Of a stretch of DNA of 64,000 nucleotides, positions 44,141-52,307 are shown in pieces. A model generated the notes under the pieces. That model made no database searches, was not told where the DNA came from, and worked only from the letters and a program-made list of their open reading frames with translations. Source of the DNA: Clostridia bacterium. Lineage in GTDB: Bacteria; Bacillota; Clostridia; TANB77; CAG-508. Both the position numbers and the translations under genes were made by a program. The DNA is taken from assembly GCA_017934475.1 (NCBI GenBank), contig JAGBJN010000001.1, positions 186,001-250,000 of the forward strand. Reading direction: 5' to 3'. Each line of letters starts with the position of its first letter. Position 1 is the stretch's first letter.

Positions 44141-44556
44141 GTTTTACTTTTTTCAGGTATAACTTCAACTAAATATGTTATTCCATCATCATAATTCTTT
44201 ATATATCTTATTGTTTTTTCACTTTTATTATCATTACCATTTTCTATATTGTCATAAAAATTTATTATTTCAGGTATTTTAGAGATATCATTTTCAGTTA
44301 TTGCTATTTGATTTTTTTTACTTTCTTTTTTTGGATCTCCGTGTTCATTAAGCATATGCCTAATATCATTATCTGAAAGTACATGTATTCTATTTGATAC
44401 ATCTATATCTACTAATGACTTTATTTTTATTACAACCTTCTCAGATACTTTTCCTAAATAAATTTTTCCCTTTGATTGATTATCTAAAGTTGCTTTTTCA
44501 ATTTCTTTATTTAATTTATTTTGCAATATTGAGAAAAAACTAAATTGATTTTCCAT
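44092..44556 (-). CDS. Solitary PBECR-type (barnase/EndoU/RelE-like) nuclease-domain protein
   Basis: A 154-residue protein without signal or membrane segments. Residues 28-150 follow the pattern of the PBECR nuclease domains found at the C-terminus of phage MuF head proteins: KIYLGKVSEKVVIKIK, then HVLSDNDIRHMLNEHGD (histidines at about 78, 86 and 91), NQIAITENDISKIPEIINFYDNI, IRYIKNYDDGITYLVEVIPE and a basic KIKTMWKKP end. Here no MuF head domain is attached and no phage genes are near. If active it could be an RNase toxin or processing enzyme. It has a strong promoter and a candidate antisense RNA. Family call is from memory and moderate. Confidence 0.6.
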   Translation of the reverse strand: MENQFSFFSILQNKLNKEIEKATLDNQSKGKIYLGKVSEKVVIKIKSLVDIDVSNRIHVLSDNDIRHMLNEHGDPKKESKKNQIAITENDISKIPEIINFYDNIENGNDNKSEKTIRYIKNYDDGITYLVEVIPEKSKTLKIKTMWKKPTRVAN

Positions 44557-44648
44557 AAGAACTATCTCCTTAATAATAGATTAATTCTTACTACATTTAC
44601 TATTACATTTAATACTATAAGTTTTATTGTTTGTGAACTTATGTTTGT

Positions 44649-44677
44649 ATTTTAACAATTTTTCCAATTTATGTCAA
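44649..44677 (-). promoter_or_regulatory. Promoter of the PBECR-like gene
   Basis: Perfect TTGACA (44672-44677), 17-bp spacer, TAAAAT (44649-44654) on the minus strand, with a leader of about 85 nt. Confidence 0.7.
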
Positions 44678-44708
44678 TATTAAATTTTATATTTTAACAC
44701 TTTTACAT

Positions 44709-44735
44709 AAAAAAGCGACAAATTGTCGCTTTTTA
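44709..44735 (-). terminator. Terminator of clpX
   Basis: AAAAGCGACAA pairs with TTGTCGCTTTT; it touches the clpX stop codon and ends in TTTTTTATG on the minus strand. Confidence 0.85.
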
Positions 44736-46046
44736 TGCACTTTGTTCATTTTTATTTGTTGTTTTTCTTTGTTTTTTTATTGGAGTTTTAGTTACAACTT
44801 TATTTTCATTTATAATTAGTTTTGGTTCTTTTCCTTCAAGTACAGTTTCTCTAGTTACAATGCATTTTTCAATATTTGGATTTGACGGAATATCAAACAT
44901 GATATCTCTCATTATTTCCTCTATTATTGAACGTAATCCTCTTGCACCTGTCTTTCTTTCTATTGCTTTATCTACTATTGCTTCTAATGCTTCATGTTCA
45001 AATTCAAGTTCAACATTATCTAATTCTAATAATTTCTTATATTGTTTTGCAAGTGCATTCTTAGGTTTTGTAACAATATCAATTAAAGCTTCCCTATCTA
45101 ATTCTCTAAGTGTTGCAACTATTGGAAGTCTACCAACAAATTCAGGTATTAAACCAAATTTTAATAAATCTTGTGGAAGTAGTTGCTCATAAATTTTGTA
45201 TTTATCAATTTCTTTAACACTTTGTACATTTGCTCCAAATCCAATTGCTTTTTTTCCAGTACGTTCATTTATTATTTTATCTAATCCTTCAAAAGCACCT
45301 CCACAAATAAATAGTATATTTTGTGTATTTATTTGTAAAAGTTCTTGATGAGGATGTTTTCTACCACCTTGTGGTGGAACAGATGCTATTGTTCCTTCAA
45401 CAATTTTTAATAATGCTTGTTGAACTCCTTCACCACTGACATCTCTTGTAATTGATGGATTTTCAGATTTTCTTGTTATTTTATCTATCTCATCAATATA
45501 TATAATTCCTTTTTCTGCTTTTTCTATATCATAATCTGCATTTTGAATTAATTTTAATAAAATATTTTCAACATCTTCTCCAACATATCCTGCTTCTGTA
45601 AGTGTTGTTGCATCAGCTATTGCAAATGGAACTTCTAATATTTTAGCAAGCGTTTGTGCAAGAAGTGTTTTTCCTGAACCTGTTGGTCCTAAAAGTAACA
45701 CATTACTTTTTTGAATTTCTACATCATCATTTCCTTTTTGTGGATTATATATACGTTTATAATGATTATATACAGCAACTGCTAATGTTTTTTTAGCATT
45801 GTCTTGCCCTATTACATAACTATCTAATACTTTTTTTATTTCCTCTGGACTAGGTAATTTTTCATTATCTGAAGTTAATGTATAATTAAATTCTGCATCA
45901 TCAAAATCTTCCCCATCTAATATGTTATTACATACTTTTATACATTCATCACAGATAAATACTCCTGGTCCTGCTACTATTTTTCCTACTGCATCTTGCG
46001 ATTTACCACAAAATGAACATCTTACGTTTCTTTCCTTATTTGCCAT
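44733..46046 (-). CDS. clpX: ATP-dependent Clp protease ATP-binding subunit ClpX
   Basis: The AAA+ unfoldase of ClpXP; 437 residues. It has an N-terminal zinc finger (CSFCGKSQ at 11-18, CDECIKVC at about 33-40), Walker [15 protein letters not shown] (about 118-131), Walker [12 protein letters not shown], the GYVGEDVEN pore loop, sensor regions and the ARGLRSIIE segment. An IGF-type loop that docks on ClpP is present (KAIGFGANV). The basic tail is lineage-specific. clpP lies 52 bp upstream and they are probably one operon. Confidence 0.98.
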   Translation of the reverse strand: MANKERNVRCSFCGKSQDAVGKIVAGPGVFICDECIKVCNNILDGEDFDDAEFNYTLTSDNEKLPSPEEIKKVLDSYVIGQDNAKKTLAVAVYNHYKRIYNPQKGNDDVEIQKSNVLLLGPTGSGKTLLAQTLAKILEVPFAIADATTLTEAGYVGEDVENILLKLIQNADYDIEKAEKGIIYIDEIDKITRKSENPSITRDVSGEGVQQALLKIVEGTIASVPPQGGRKHPHQELLQINTQNILFICGGAFEGLDKIINERTGKKAIGFGANVQSVKEIDKYKIYEQLLPQDLLKFGLIPEFVGRLPIVATLRELDREALIDIVTKPKNALAKQYKKLLELDNVELEFEHEALEAIVDKAIERKTGARGLRSIIEEIMRDIMFDIPSNPNIEKCIVTRETVLEGKEPKLIINENKVVTKTPIKKQRKTTNKNEQSA

Positions 46047-46098
46047 TTAAATATTTCTCTCCTTAATACTATTATATATAGTTTTATTTTTCTTTAGA

Positions 46099-46713
46099 TT
46101 ATGGTCTTTTTTCCATTATTCCATCTATTAATCCATATTTTAAAGCTTCTTCAGCTGTCATATAATTATCTCTTTCTGTATCTCTTTCTATTGTTTCTAG
46201 GCTTTGACCTGATCTTTCACTTAAGAATTTGTTTAATTTTTCTCTTGTTTTTACCATATGATCTGCATGGATTTTTATTTCTGTTGTTTGACCTGATAAT
46301 CCACCACCTTGGCCACCAATTAGTGGTTGATGAATTAATACTTCTGCATTAGGTGTTGCAAATCTTCTTCCTTTTTCTCCTGCTGCTAAAAGTACTGCTC
46401 CCATACTTGCTGCCATACCAATACAAATTGTAGAAACTGGGCATTTAATATAATTCATTGTATCAACTATTGCCATTCCATCTGAAATAGATCCTCCTGG
46501 GCTATTTATATATAATGATATTTCTTTATCAGGATCTTCTGATTCTAAGAATAACAATTGTGCTATTACTAAATTAGCTGATGTAGGATTTACATCCTCT
46601 CCTAAAAATATAATTCTATCTTTTAATAATCTTGAGAAAATATCATATGATCTTTCTCCTTTCGCTGTTTGTTCAATTACATAAGGTACTAAACTATCTC
46701 TTTCCATATTCAT
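46099..46713 (-). CDS. clpP: ATP-dependent Clp protease proteolytic subunit ClpP
   Basis: The serine peptidase of ClpXP. Ser in [11 protein letters not shown], His in [10 protein letters not shown] and Asp in [10 protein letters not shown] form the catalytic triad, and [30 protein letters not shown] is the family start. The frame opens at a start codon at 46734, but AGGAGGATT sits inside it; ATG 46713 (MNMERDSL, about 204 aa) or ATG 46707 is the true start. A 21-bp dyad lies in its promoter region. Followed by clpX. Confidence 0.96.
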   Translation of the reverse strand: MNMERDSLVPYVIEQTAKGERSYDIFSRLLKDRIIFLGEDVNPTSANLVIAQLLFLESEDPDKEISLYINSPGGSISDGMAIVDTMNYIKCPVSTICIGMAASMGAVLLAAGEKGRRFATPNAEVLIHQPLIGGQGGGLSGQTTEIKIHADHMVKTREKLNKFLSERSGQSLETIERDTERDNYMTAEEALKYGLIDGIMEKRP

Positions 46714-46762
46714 AATCCTCCTATTAAACGTCAAAAATGTTTTATTTTTTAACGATATTTAT

Positions 46763-46783
46763 TTATACAAACACATTGTATAA
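46763..46783. promoter_or_regulatory. 21-bp palindrome upstream of clpP
   Basis: TTATACAA-N5-TTGTATAA, two perfect 8-bp arms, about 50 bp before clpP. It holds a TATAAA-like -10 element and shares 14 bases (TTATACAAACACAT) with the recN operator region. Candidate repressor site; it does not look like a CtsR box. Confidence 0.45.
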
Positions 46784-46794
46784 CAAAAATAATA

Positions 46795-46853
46795 AAAAGT
46801 CAGTAGTAAAATAGAATTTTTTTAAAAATATTTCACCTCTGACTTTTTGATTT
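46795..46853 (-). terminator. Possible terminator of tig
   Basis: AAAAAGTCAG and CTGACTTTTT form a 10-bp stem with a long AT-rich loop of about 36 nt; weak but the only candidate after tig. Confidence 0.4.
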
Positions 46854-46859
46854 ATTACT

Positions 46860-48143
46860 TTATTTTATTTTTGCATTATCTACTATGTATTTTATTGCAT
46901 TTTCTGTTTTTATTGTTTCTGTTATGTATAGTTTTAAGCTTTCATTTTGTTCTAATTCTTTAGCATCTCTACCATACATTGTAGCCATTTCTTCTAATTT
47001 AGCTTTAACATCTTCTTCTGATGCTTCAATTTTTTCTTCTTTAACAATTTCTTCTAATACTAATTTTGTTTTAACTTGAATTTCAGCTTGTTCTTTCATT
47101 TCATTTCTAGCATCTGCTTCTGTTTTTCCCATCATTTGAAGATATTGTGCATAATTTAAACCTTGATATTGTAATCTTTGTTCAATATCTCTAACCATAT
47201 TGTCTATTTCTGTTTCAACCATTCCTGATGGTATATCTATTTTAGTATTATCACATACAGCCTTTATTGCTTCTTCTTCAGTTTCATATTTTTCTTTGTT
47301 TTTATTTTGTTCTTCTAATTTTTCCTTTATAGAAGCTTTTAATTCTTTTACTGTATCAAATTCACTAACATCTTTTGCAAATTCATCATCTACTTCTGGT
47401 AATTCTTTCTTTTTGATTTCATGTAATTTGATTTTAAATACAGCATCTTTTCCAGCTAATTCTTTTGAAAAATATTCCTCTGGGAATTTAACATTGATAT
47501 CTTTTTCTTCATCAATTTTCATTCCAACTATTTGTTCTTCAAATCCTGGTATAAATGTATTGCTTCCAATTACTAATTCATGATTTTCTGCTTTTCCGCC
47601 TTCAAATGCAACACCATCAACAAATCCTTCAAAATCGATAATTGCTGTATCATTAGTTTCAACAGCTCTATCTTCTACATTAACAAGTCTTGCATTTCTT
47701 TCTTGCATACGTTTAATTTCTTCATCTATATCTTTGTCTTCAACATTATACTCTATTTTTTTAAGTTCTATACCTTTATATTTTCCAAGTTTTACTTCTG
47801 GTTTAGTTTGAACAACTGCTGTAAAGATTAAATCTTTTCCTTTTTCCATTTGTTCAATATCTACATTTGGTTTACTAACAACTTCTAATCCTGCTTCTTT
47901 AATTTCTTTTTCATATACTTCTCCTGCTACTTCGTTGAAAGCATCTTCATAGAATATTTCTACTCCATATTGTTTTTCTACCATTTTATATGGTGCTTTT
48001 CCTTTTCTAAATCCTGGTATATTAAAATATTTTGCACTTTTTGCATATACTTTTTGTATAGCTTCTTCAAATTTTGAAGCCTCTACTGTAAAACTTAATT
48101 TAACTTCATTTGCATTTTCTGTTTTTTCAACTTTTATACTCAT
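46860..48143 (-). CDS. tig: Trigger factor (ribosome-associated chaperone and PPIase)
   Basis: A 427-residue trigger factor. It has an N-terminal ribosome-binding domain with the FNIPGFRKGKAPYKMVEKQYG signature (about 39-59), an FKBP-type domain (DTAIIDFEGFVDGVAFEGGKAENHELVIGS and FIPGFEEQIVGM, about 150-200) and a helical C-terminal chaperone domain. The frame opens at ATG 48152, but that codon is part of the AAAGGATGAATG ribosome binding site; ATG 48143 gives the usual MSIKVEKTENANEVKL start. tig-clpP-clpX is the common gene order in Firmicutes. Confidence 0.97.
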   Translation of the reverse strand: MSIKVEKTENANEVKLSFTVEASKFEEAIQKVYAKSAKYFNIPGFRKGKAPYKMVEKQYGVEIFYEDAFNEVAGEVYEKEIKEAGLEVVSKPNVDIEQMEKGKDLIFTAVVQTKPEVKLGKYKGIELKKIEYNVEDKDIDEEIKRMQERNARLVNVEDRAVETNDTAIIDFEGFVDGVAFEGGKAENHELVIGSNTFIPGFEEQIVGMKIDEEKDINVKFPEEYFSKELAGKDAVFKIKLHEIKKKELPEVDDEFAKDVSEFDTVKELKASIKEKLEEQNKNKEKYETEEEAIKAVCDNTKIDIPSGMVETEIDNMVRDIEQRLQYQGLNYAQYLQMMGKTEADARNEMKEQAEIQVKTKLVLEEIVKEEKIEASEEDVKAKLEEMATMYGRDAKELEQNESLKLYITETIKTENAIKYIVDNAKIK

Positions 48144-48238
48144 TTCATTCATCCTTTCATTTTTTCAATAAGCTTTTTTATTATATCACATTTTACAAAT
48201 ATTGCAAGCCTTTTACATTAAAAATTTATGTAAAATAC

Positions 48239-48274
48239 AAAAAGAATTGCAAATAAAACTTGCAATTCTTTTCT
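48239..48274 (-). terminator. Terminator after the broken Ig-repeat gene
   Basis: AAAGAATTGCAA pairs with TTGCAATTCTTT, loop of about 6, followed on the minus strand by TTTTTGTATTTT. Confidence 0.85.
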
Positions 48275-48296
48275 ATGTTTAATTTACATTTATATA

Positions 48297-51115
48297 TTAA
48301 TATAACATCCATTTATCCATTGAGTTTTTTCCAATTGTTCGTGTATCAGTATTTAGATAAACTATAGGTCGTATGCCAAAAGTTTCGGTATATTCTGTTA
48401 AATCACCACTACTATCAAGGCCATAAAGTCTTGTATCGGCTAAATAATTTTCATAAATAATTAGAGCACCTATACGTTCATTATCGATATATTGAGAAGC
48501 TAGCCAGTATGAATATAATTTGTCTCCGGTGTTCCCAATAAGCGCCCATCGGTAATGTTTCTCCAAGTTTACTATTTATATCATCTATATTTATACTTCT
48601 TGCTCCGCTTCCTGTCAATGTTACTGTTTCTGTCATATCATATCCATTAAATGACATTCCTCTAGTGCATGTAAATGTTTTTCTTGTATTTGCTCCCTTT
48701 CCATGTCCATATATACTACATATTCTATTTAATGTTTCTTCTACATTCAAGAAACCAGCTGATCCTTTTAACGTTAATTCCCCTATTGGCTTTTTACTTA
48801 TTAATACTACTTCTCCAGTTGTTGTATTTTTTGAAAATACTATCCATTCTATATATTCATCATTTGTAAATGTTTGACTTGAATAACCATTTTGTGATTC
48901 ATTTGATGTGTAGCTATAATCGTTATCATATTCTTCACCAGCAGCATAATAGATTACATCATCTCCTTCTTCTACTTGTGATGCTAATAATGGTGGCTCA
49001 GATATTGATGCATATATAACTTCTTCTTCTGTATCATTATAATTTGTATCTCCTTTAGAATAATAGTATACCTTATATATTCCCACATCTGTAGCTTTTG
49101 GTAAACTTGTACTATATGTTCCACCTTCTAGTTTATAATACATTATTCCTGTCATAGAAAAGCCACTATTTATTAAGGTTTGTTCTTTTTTTGTACATGT
49201 TAATCCTGTTTTTGCTGTTGGCGCCTTTAAAACTTTTCCTTCTCCTTTATTAATTGTAATACTATATGTTGCAGTTGCTGATGTATATTGTTCTGTTGCA
49301 GCTGCTGTAACTGTTATCGTTGCTGTTCCAACATTTACCACTGATATTGTTAATGTGTTTCCACTCATACTTCCTATTGCTATTGAACTATTTGAACTTG
49401 ATACACTTAATGTTGCTCCATTTGGATTTGTTATTGTTGTTGTTTTATTATTTGGATATGTTGTTGTTCCACTTGTTTCTCCTAATGTTACACTTCCTGT
49501 TCCTTTATTAATTGTAATACTATATGTTGCTGTTGCTGATGTATATTGTTCTGTTGCAGCTGCTGTTACTGTTATTGTTGTTGTTCCTGATTTTTTAGGT
49601 GTTATTGTTAATGTATTTCCACTTATACTTGCTGTTGCTATTGAACTATCTGAACTTGATGTACTTAATGTTGCTCCATTTGGATTTGTTATTGTTGTTG
49701 TTTTGTTATTTGGATATGTTGTTGTTCCACTTGTTGCACCTAAAGATACACTTCCTGTTGCTTTTTGAACTGTAATTGTATATGTAGCAGAAGAAGCATT
49801 ATATCCTGCTGCTGCTGCACTATTTACTGTTATTGTTGCTGTTCCTGCTTTTTTAGGTGTTATTGTTAATGTATTTCCACTTATACTTGCTGTTGCAACT
49901 GTGCTATCTGAACTTGTTGTACTTAATGTTCCTCCACTTGGATTTGTTATTGTAACTGTTTTATTATTTGGATATGTTGTTGTTCCACTTGTTTCACTTA
50001 ACATTAACTTATCACTACTATTTTCAACTGTAATTGTATATGTAGCACTTGAAGATGTATATAAATCTGTTGCAGCAGATGTAACTGTTATTGTTGCTGT
50101 TCCTGCTTTTTTAGGTGTTATTGTTAATGTATTTCCACTTATACTTCCTGTTGCTATTGTACTATCTGAACTTGTTACACTTAATGCTCCTCCACTTGGA
50201 TTTGTTATTCCTACTGTTTTTGTATTTGGATATATTGTCGTACCACTTGTTGAATTCAATGTAACACTTCCTTCAGCTTTTTGTATTATAATTATAATCG
50301 TTATTGTTGCTGGTGTATATTCATTTGTTCCTTCTACTTTGATTGTTATCTCTGCTCTTCCAGCTTTTTTAGGTGTTATTATTAGAACTCCATCTTCTAT
50401 ACTTACTGTCGCTACTGTATCATCTGAACTTGTAGCACTTATTTCACCACTACTTGGATTTGTTATTGTAATTGTCTTTGAATCTTCACCTGTTATTGTT
50501 ACTCCATCTTCACCTATTTCAGTAGTTTCACCTTCTCCATTTGTTTCACTCAATGTAATTGTACCAATAGCTTTTGGTTTATCTACATCAGGTCTTTTGT
50601 CTTCTGGCAAACCATCTGTAATTAATGCAGCAATCATAGAAGAAATATCAACTAAGTTAGTATCTTCATCATTATTTACATCTGTAGATTTTAATTCACC
50701 CTTACCTGTTAAAACAAACTCTGAAAGTCCAATATAATGTCTTATAAATCCTGATAAATCTCTTTGATCAAATAATCCATCTCCTGTTACATCTCCTAAA
50801 ACTGAAACATCATAGTTTTCTTCAGAGTTTCTTACAAGAGTCATTCCTGTCTTAACTATTCCACTTGATACTTTACTTCCATTACTATATAATTCTACGA
50901 CATCTTCTTCACCTGTTATTTGGTTTTTCATATTTTGTAAAAGTACATTATAATCAGTTCCTGGTGTAACCCTATATATCATTTTAGAATCTTTGTCTAG
51001 TTTAAAACTAAATTCATGTGCTTCCGCTTTTTGTTGTAAATAAAAATATAGTTGCTAATATGAATGATATTAAAATTATAACATAAAACAATTTTCTACT
51101 TTTATTTTTCATCAT
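48297..51115 (-). pseudogene. Ig-repeat/dockerin-like secreted protein gene with two frameshifts
   Basis: Three overlapping frames together encode one large protein. The start (ATG 51112 or 51115) encodes a signal peptide MKNKSRKLFYVIILISFILA; after a shift near 51042-51046 (A5 run on the plus strand) reading resumes as QQKAEAHEFSFKLDKDSKMIY. Then comes a dockerin-like pair of Ca loops, DVTGDGLFDQRDLSGF and DVNNDEDTNLVDIS, about five tandem Ig-like repeats of about 86 residues (GTTTYPNNKTVTITNPSG and TLTITPKKAGTATITV), and a C-terminal domain. A second shift near 48536-48538 (CCC) separates the last 80 residues (GDKLYSYWLASQYIDNERIG onward). Removing one base at each site restores one frame of about 938 residues. 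It is either a decaying gene, a phase-variable gene or two sequence errors. Confidence 0.8.
49239..50560 (-). repeat. Tandem Ig-like-domain coding repeats, about 260 bp each
   Basis: Five similar units of about 258 bp encode the Ig-like domains. Stretches such as ATTCCTACTGTTTTTGTATTTGG and AATGTATTTCCACTTATACTTG recur with few changes. High identity between units invites recombination that would change repeat number. Confidence 0.75.
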
Positions 51116-51227
51116 TATCCACCTTTTTTTACTTTTTGATTTTACTAATAAAACTTTTCCAATGCTTTTTATTTGTAATTTAATCATATTATAAACTTTA
51201 ATTACTTCTTTATCAACATCTGTAATC

Positions 51228-51293
51228 ATAATGTAATTATAATGTAATTATAATGTAATTTTTAAAAATTTATCAGTATTTCTATAATGTAAT
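51228..51293. repeat. 11-bp direct repeats upstream of the Ig-repeat gene
   Basis: Three perfect tandem copies of ATAATGTAATT (51228-51260), and a fourth ATAATGTAAT at 51284-51293, lie before the broken secreted-protein gene. The 11-bp period is one DNA helix turn, so a protein could bind all copies on one face. Confidence 0.7.
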
Positions 51294-51357
51294 ATATTAT
51301 TTTCTTTTATTTGTTGTAGCATTATTACATCTTACTTTTTACATCATAATTAAAATA

Positions 51358-51392
51358 AAAACTTGGTAGCTTATTTCTAACTACCAAGTTTC
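51358..51392 (-). terminator. Terminator of the 103-aa gene
   Basis: AACTTGGTAG pairs with CTACCAAGTT, loop of about 13 nt, next to the stop at 51397; minus-strand tail TTTTTATTTTAAT. Confidence 0.8.
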
Positions 51393-51396
51393 ATTC

Positions 51397-51708
51397 TTAT
51401 GTTTTTCCGTTGTCGTGTGCTTCAAGAAGCCAATCTTCGTACCTTTCTTTGATTTCAATAAACATTTCAGAAAGATACTTGTTGCACTTGCATTCTTTAG
51501 CTTTTTTCACTTCTTCAGAAGTCATTATTCTTCTTCCTAAAAACTTCCTTTTATGCAGAGAATTGCAAACATGTGAAAAGTTAAATTTCACACCAAAAAT
51601 TCTCTTGAAATTTATCTCATCTGTTGTATTGCTTTTTATTGCTTGCCGAGCCATTTGAATCAGCTCACTTGTGCTGAATTCGCTTACTTTAGTTCTTTTT
51701 TGAATCAT
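51397..51708 (-). CDS. Hypothetical protein, 103 aa, possible HTH
   Basis: A basic, soluble protein (MIQKRTKVSEFSTSELIQMARQ to EAHDNGKT) with a pattern that could hold a helix-turn-helix (FKRIFGVKFNFSHVCNSLHKRKF) and a small CKCNKY cysteine pair. No family recognised. AAGGAGGAGACAAA precedes the ATG. It has its own promoter, leader hairpin and terminator, and less AT-biased codons than the surrounding genes. Confidence 0.7.
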   Translation of the reverse strand: MIQKRTKVSEFSTSELIQMARQAIKSNTTDEINFKRIFGVKFNFSHVCNSLHKRKFLGRRIMTSEEVKKAKECKCNKYLSEMFIEIKERYEDWLLEAHDNGKT

Positions 51709-51741
51709 TTTGTCTCCTCCTTATATTGTATACAAACTACA

Positions 51742-51755
51742 GTTTTAACTAAAAC
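51742..51755 (-). promoter_or_regulatory. Leader hairpin of the 103-aa gene
   Basis: GTTTT/AAAAC stem with a 4-nt loop about 10 bp downstream of the -10 box. Confidence 0.4.
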
Positions 51756-51763
51756 CTTTTTCC

Positions 51764-51792
51764 ATTTTATCATGTTTTTATAATATTTTCAA
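51764..51792 (-). promoter_or_regulatory. Promoter of the 103-aa gene
   Basis: TTGAAA (51787-51792), 17-bp spacer, TAAAAT (51764-51769) on the minus strand. Confidence 0.7.
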
Positions 51793-51796
51793 GATA

Positions 51797-52294
51797 CTAG
51801 TCTTTTATTTTAACTATTGCATAATTAATTGTTATTGTTCCCGAAGCATTTCCTGCTGCATTATTTAAATAAAATTTAGCAGTATTTCCAATTACTTTTT
51901 GGCAAATCCCACTATTACCACTATTTAATAAATCAACGTATGGAGTAATAAATCCTGTTGTTTCTATATTAGTTATTATAAAATTTACATCATCATCTTC
52001 TGTGTATGTATTTTGCAAATTTACTATTTGTTGTATATATTGTTCTGTTGAAACTGTATCACTTGTATATGTTCCTGTTTCAACTACTTCAACCTTATTA
52101 TTTTTTTGCATTGTATATAATTCATTTATTGCACTCTGTACATTTATATTTGTTTTACTTCCATCTTGATTTGTTTTGGTATATCCTATATTTTCCGCTA
52201 AATAACTATATGCATATACTGTAGCAGAACTTGCTAAAAATATACCTAATATAAAACCTATAATAAACTTAAAATTTTCCTTAATAAAATTCAT
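51797..52294 (-). CDS. Secreted or pilin-like protein, 165 aa
   Basis: A membrane helix close to the start (about 8-28, FIIGFILGIFLASSATVYA) is followed by an exported domain. NIGYTKTNQDGSKTNINVQSAINELYTM resembles the N-terminal region of pilin-like surface proteins of gut Clostridia, and the rest is beta-rich (GTITINYAIVKIKD end). GGAGGAAACA supports ATG 52294; the longer frame to 52318 would overlap the upstream gene. It starts 13 bp after the kinase-GH25 gene, so the two are probably co-transcribed. Confidence 0.72.
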   Translation of the reverse strand: MNFIKENFKFIIGFILGIFLASSATVYAYSYLAENIGYTKTNQDGSKTNINVQSAINELYTMQKNNKVEVVETGTYTSDTVSTEQYIQQIVNLQNTYTEDDDVNFIITNIETTGFITPYVDLLNSGNSGICQKVIGNTAKFYLNNAAGNASGTITINYAIVKIKD

Positions 52295-52307
52295 TGTTTC
52301 CTCCATA

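Noticed and set aside
48481-48566. Overlap of two frames as two separate genes
   Set aside because: The short frame has no ribosome binding site of its own and continues the domain of the long one after one base is skipped, so it is one broken gene.
49239-50560. CRISPR-like regular repeats
   Set aside because: The repeats are about 258 bp, in frame, and encode protein domains; no short repeat-spacer pattern exists.
49355-50737. Long plus-strand frames opposite the Ig-repeat gene (to about 278 aa)
   Set aside because: They are shadows of the T/G-rich repeat codons on the other strand. The products are low-complexity V/L/P repeats without a ribosome binding site.
51228-51293. Plasmid-type replication iterons
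   Set aside because: No replication initiator gene is near, and the sites sit before a surface protein gene; a regulatory role is more likely.
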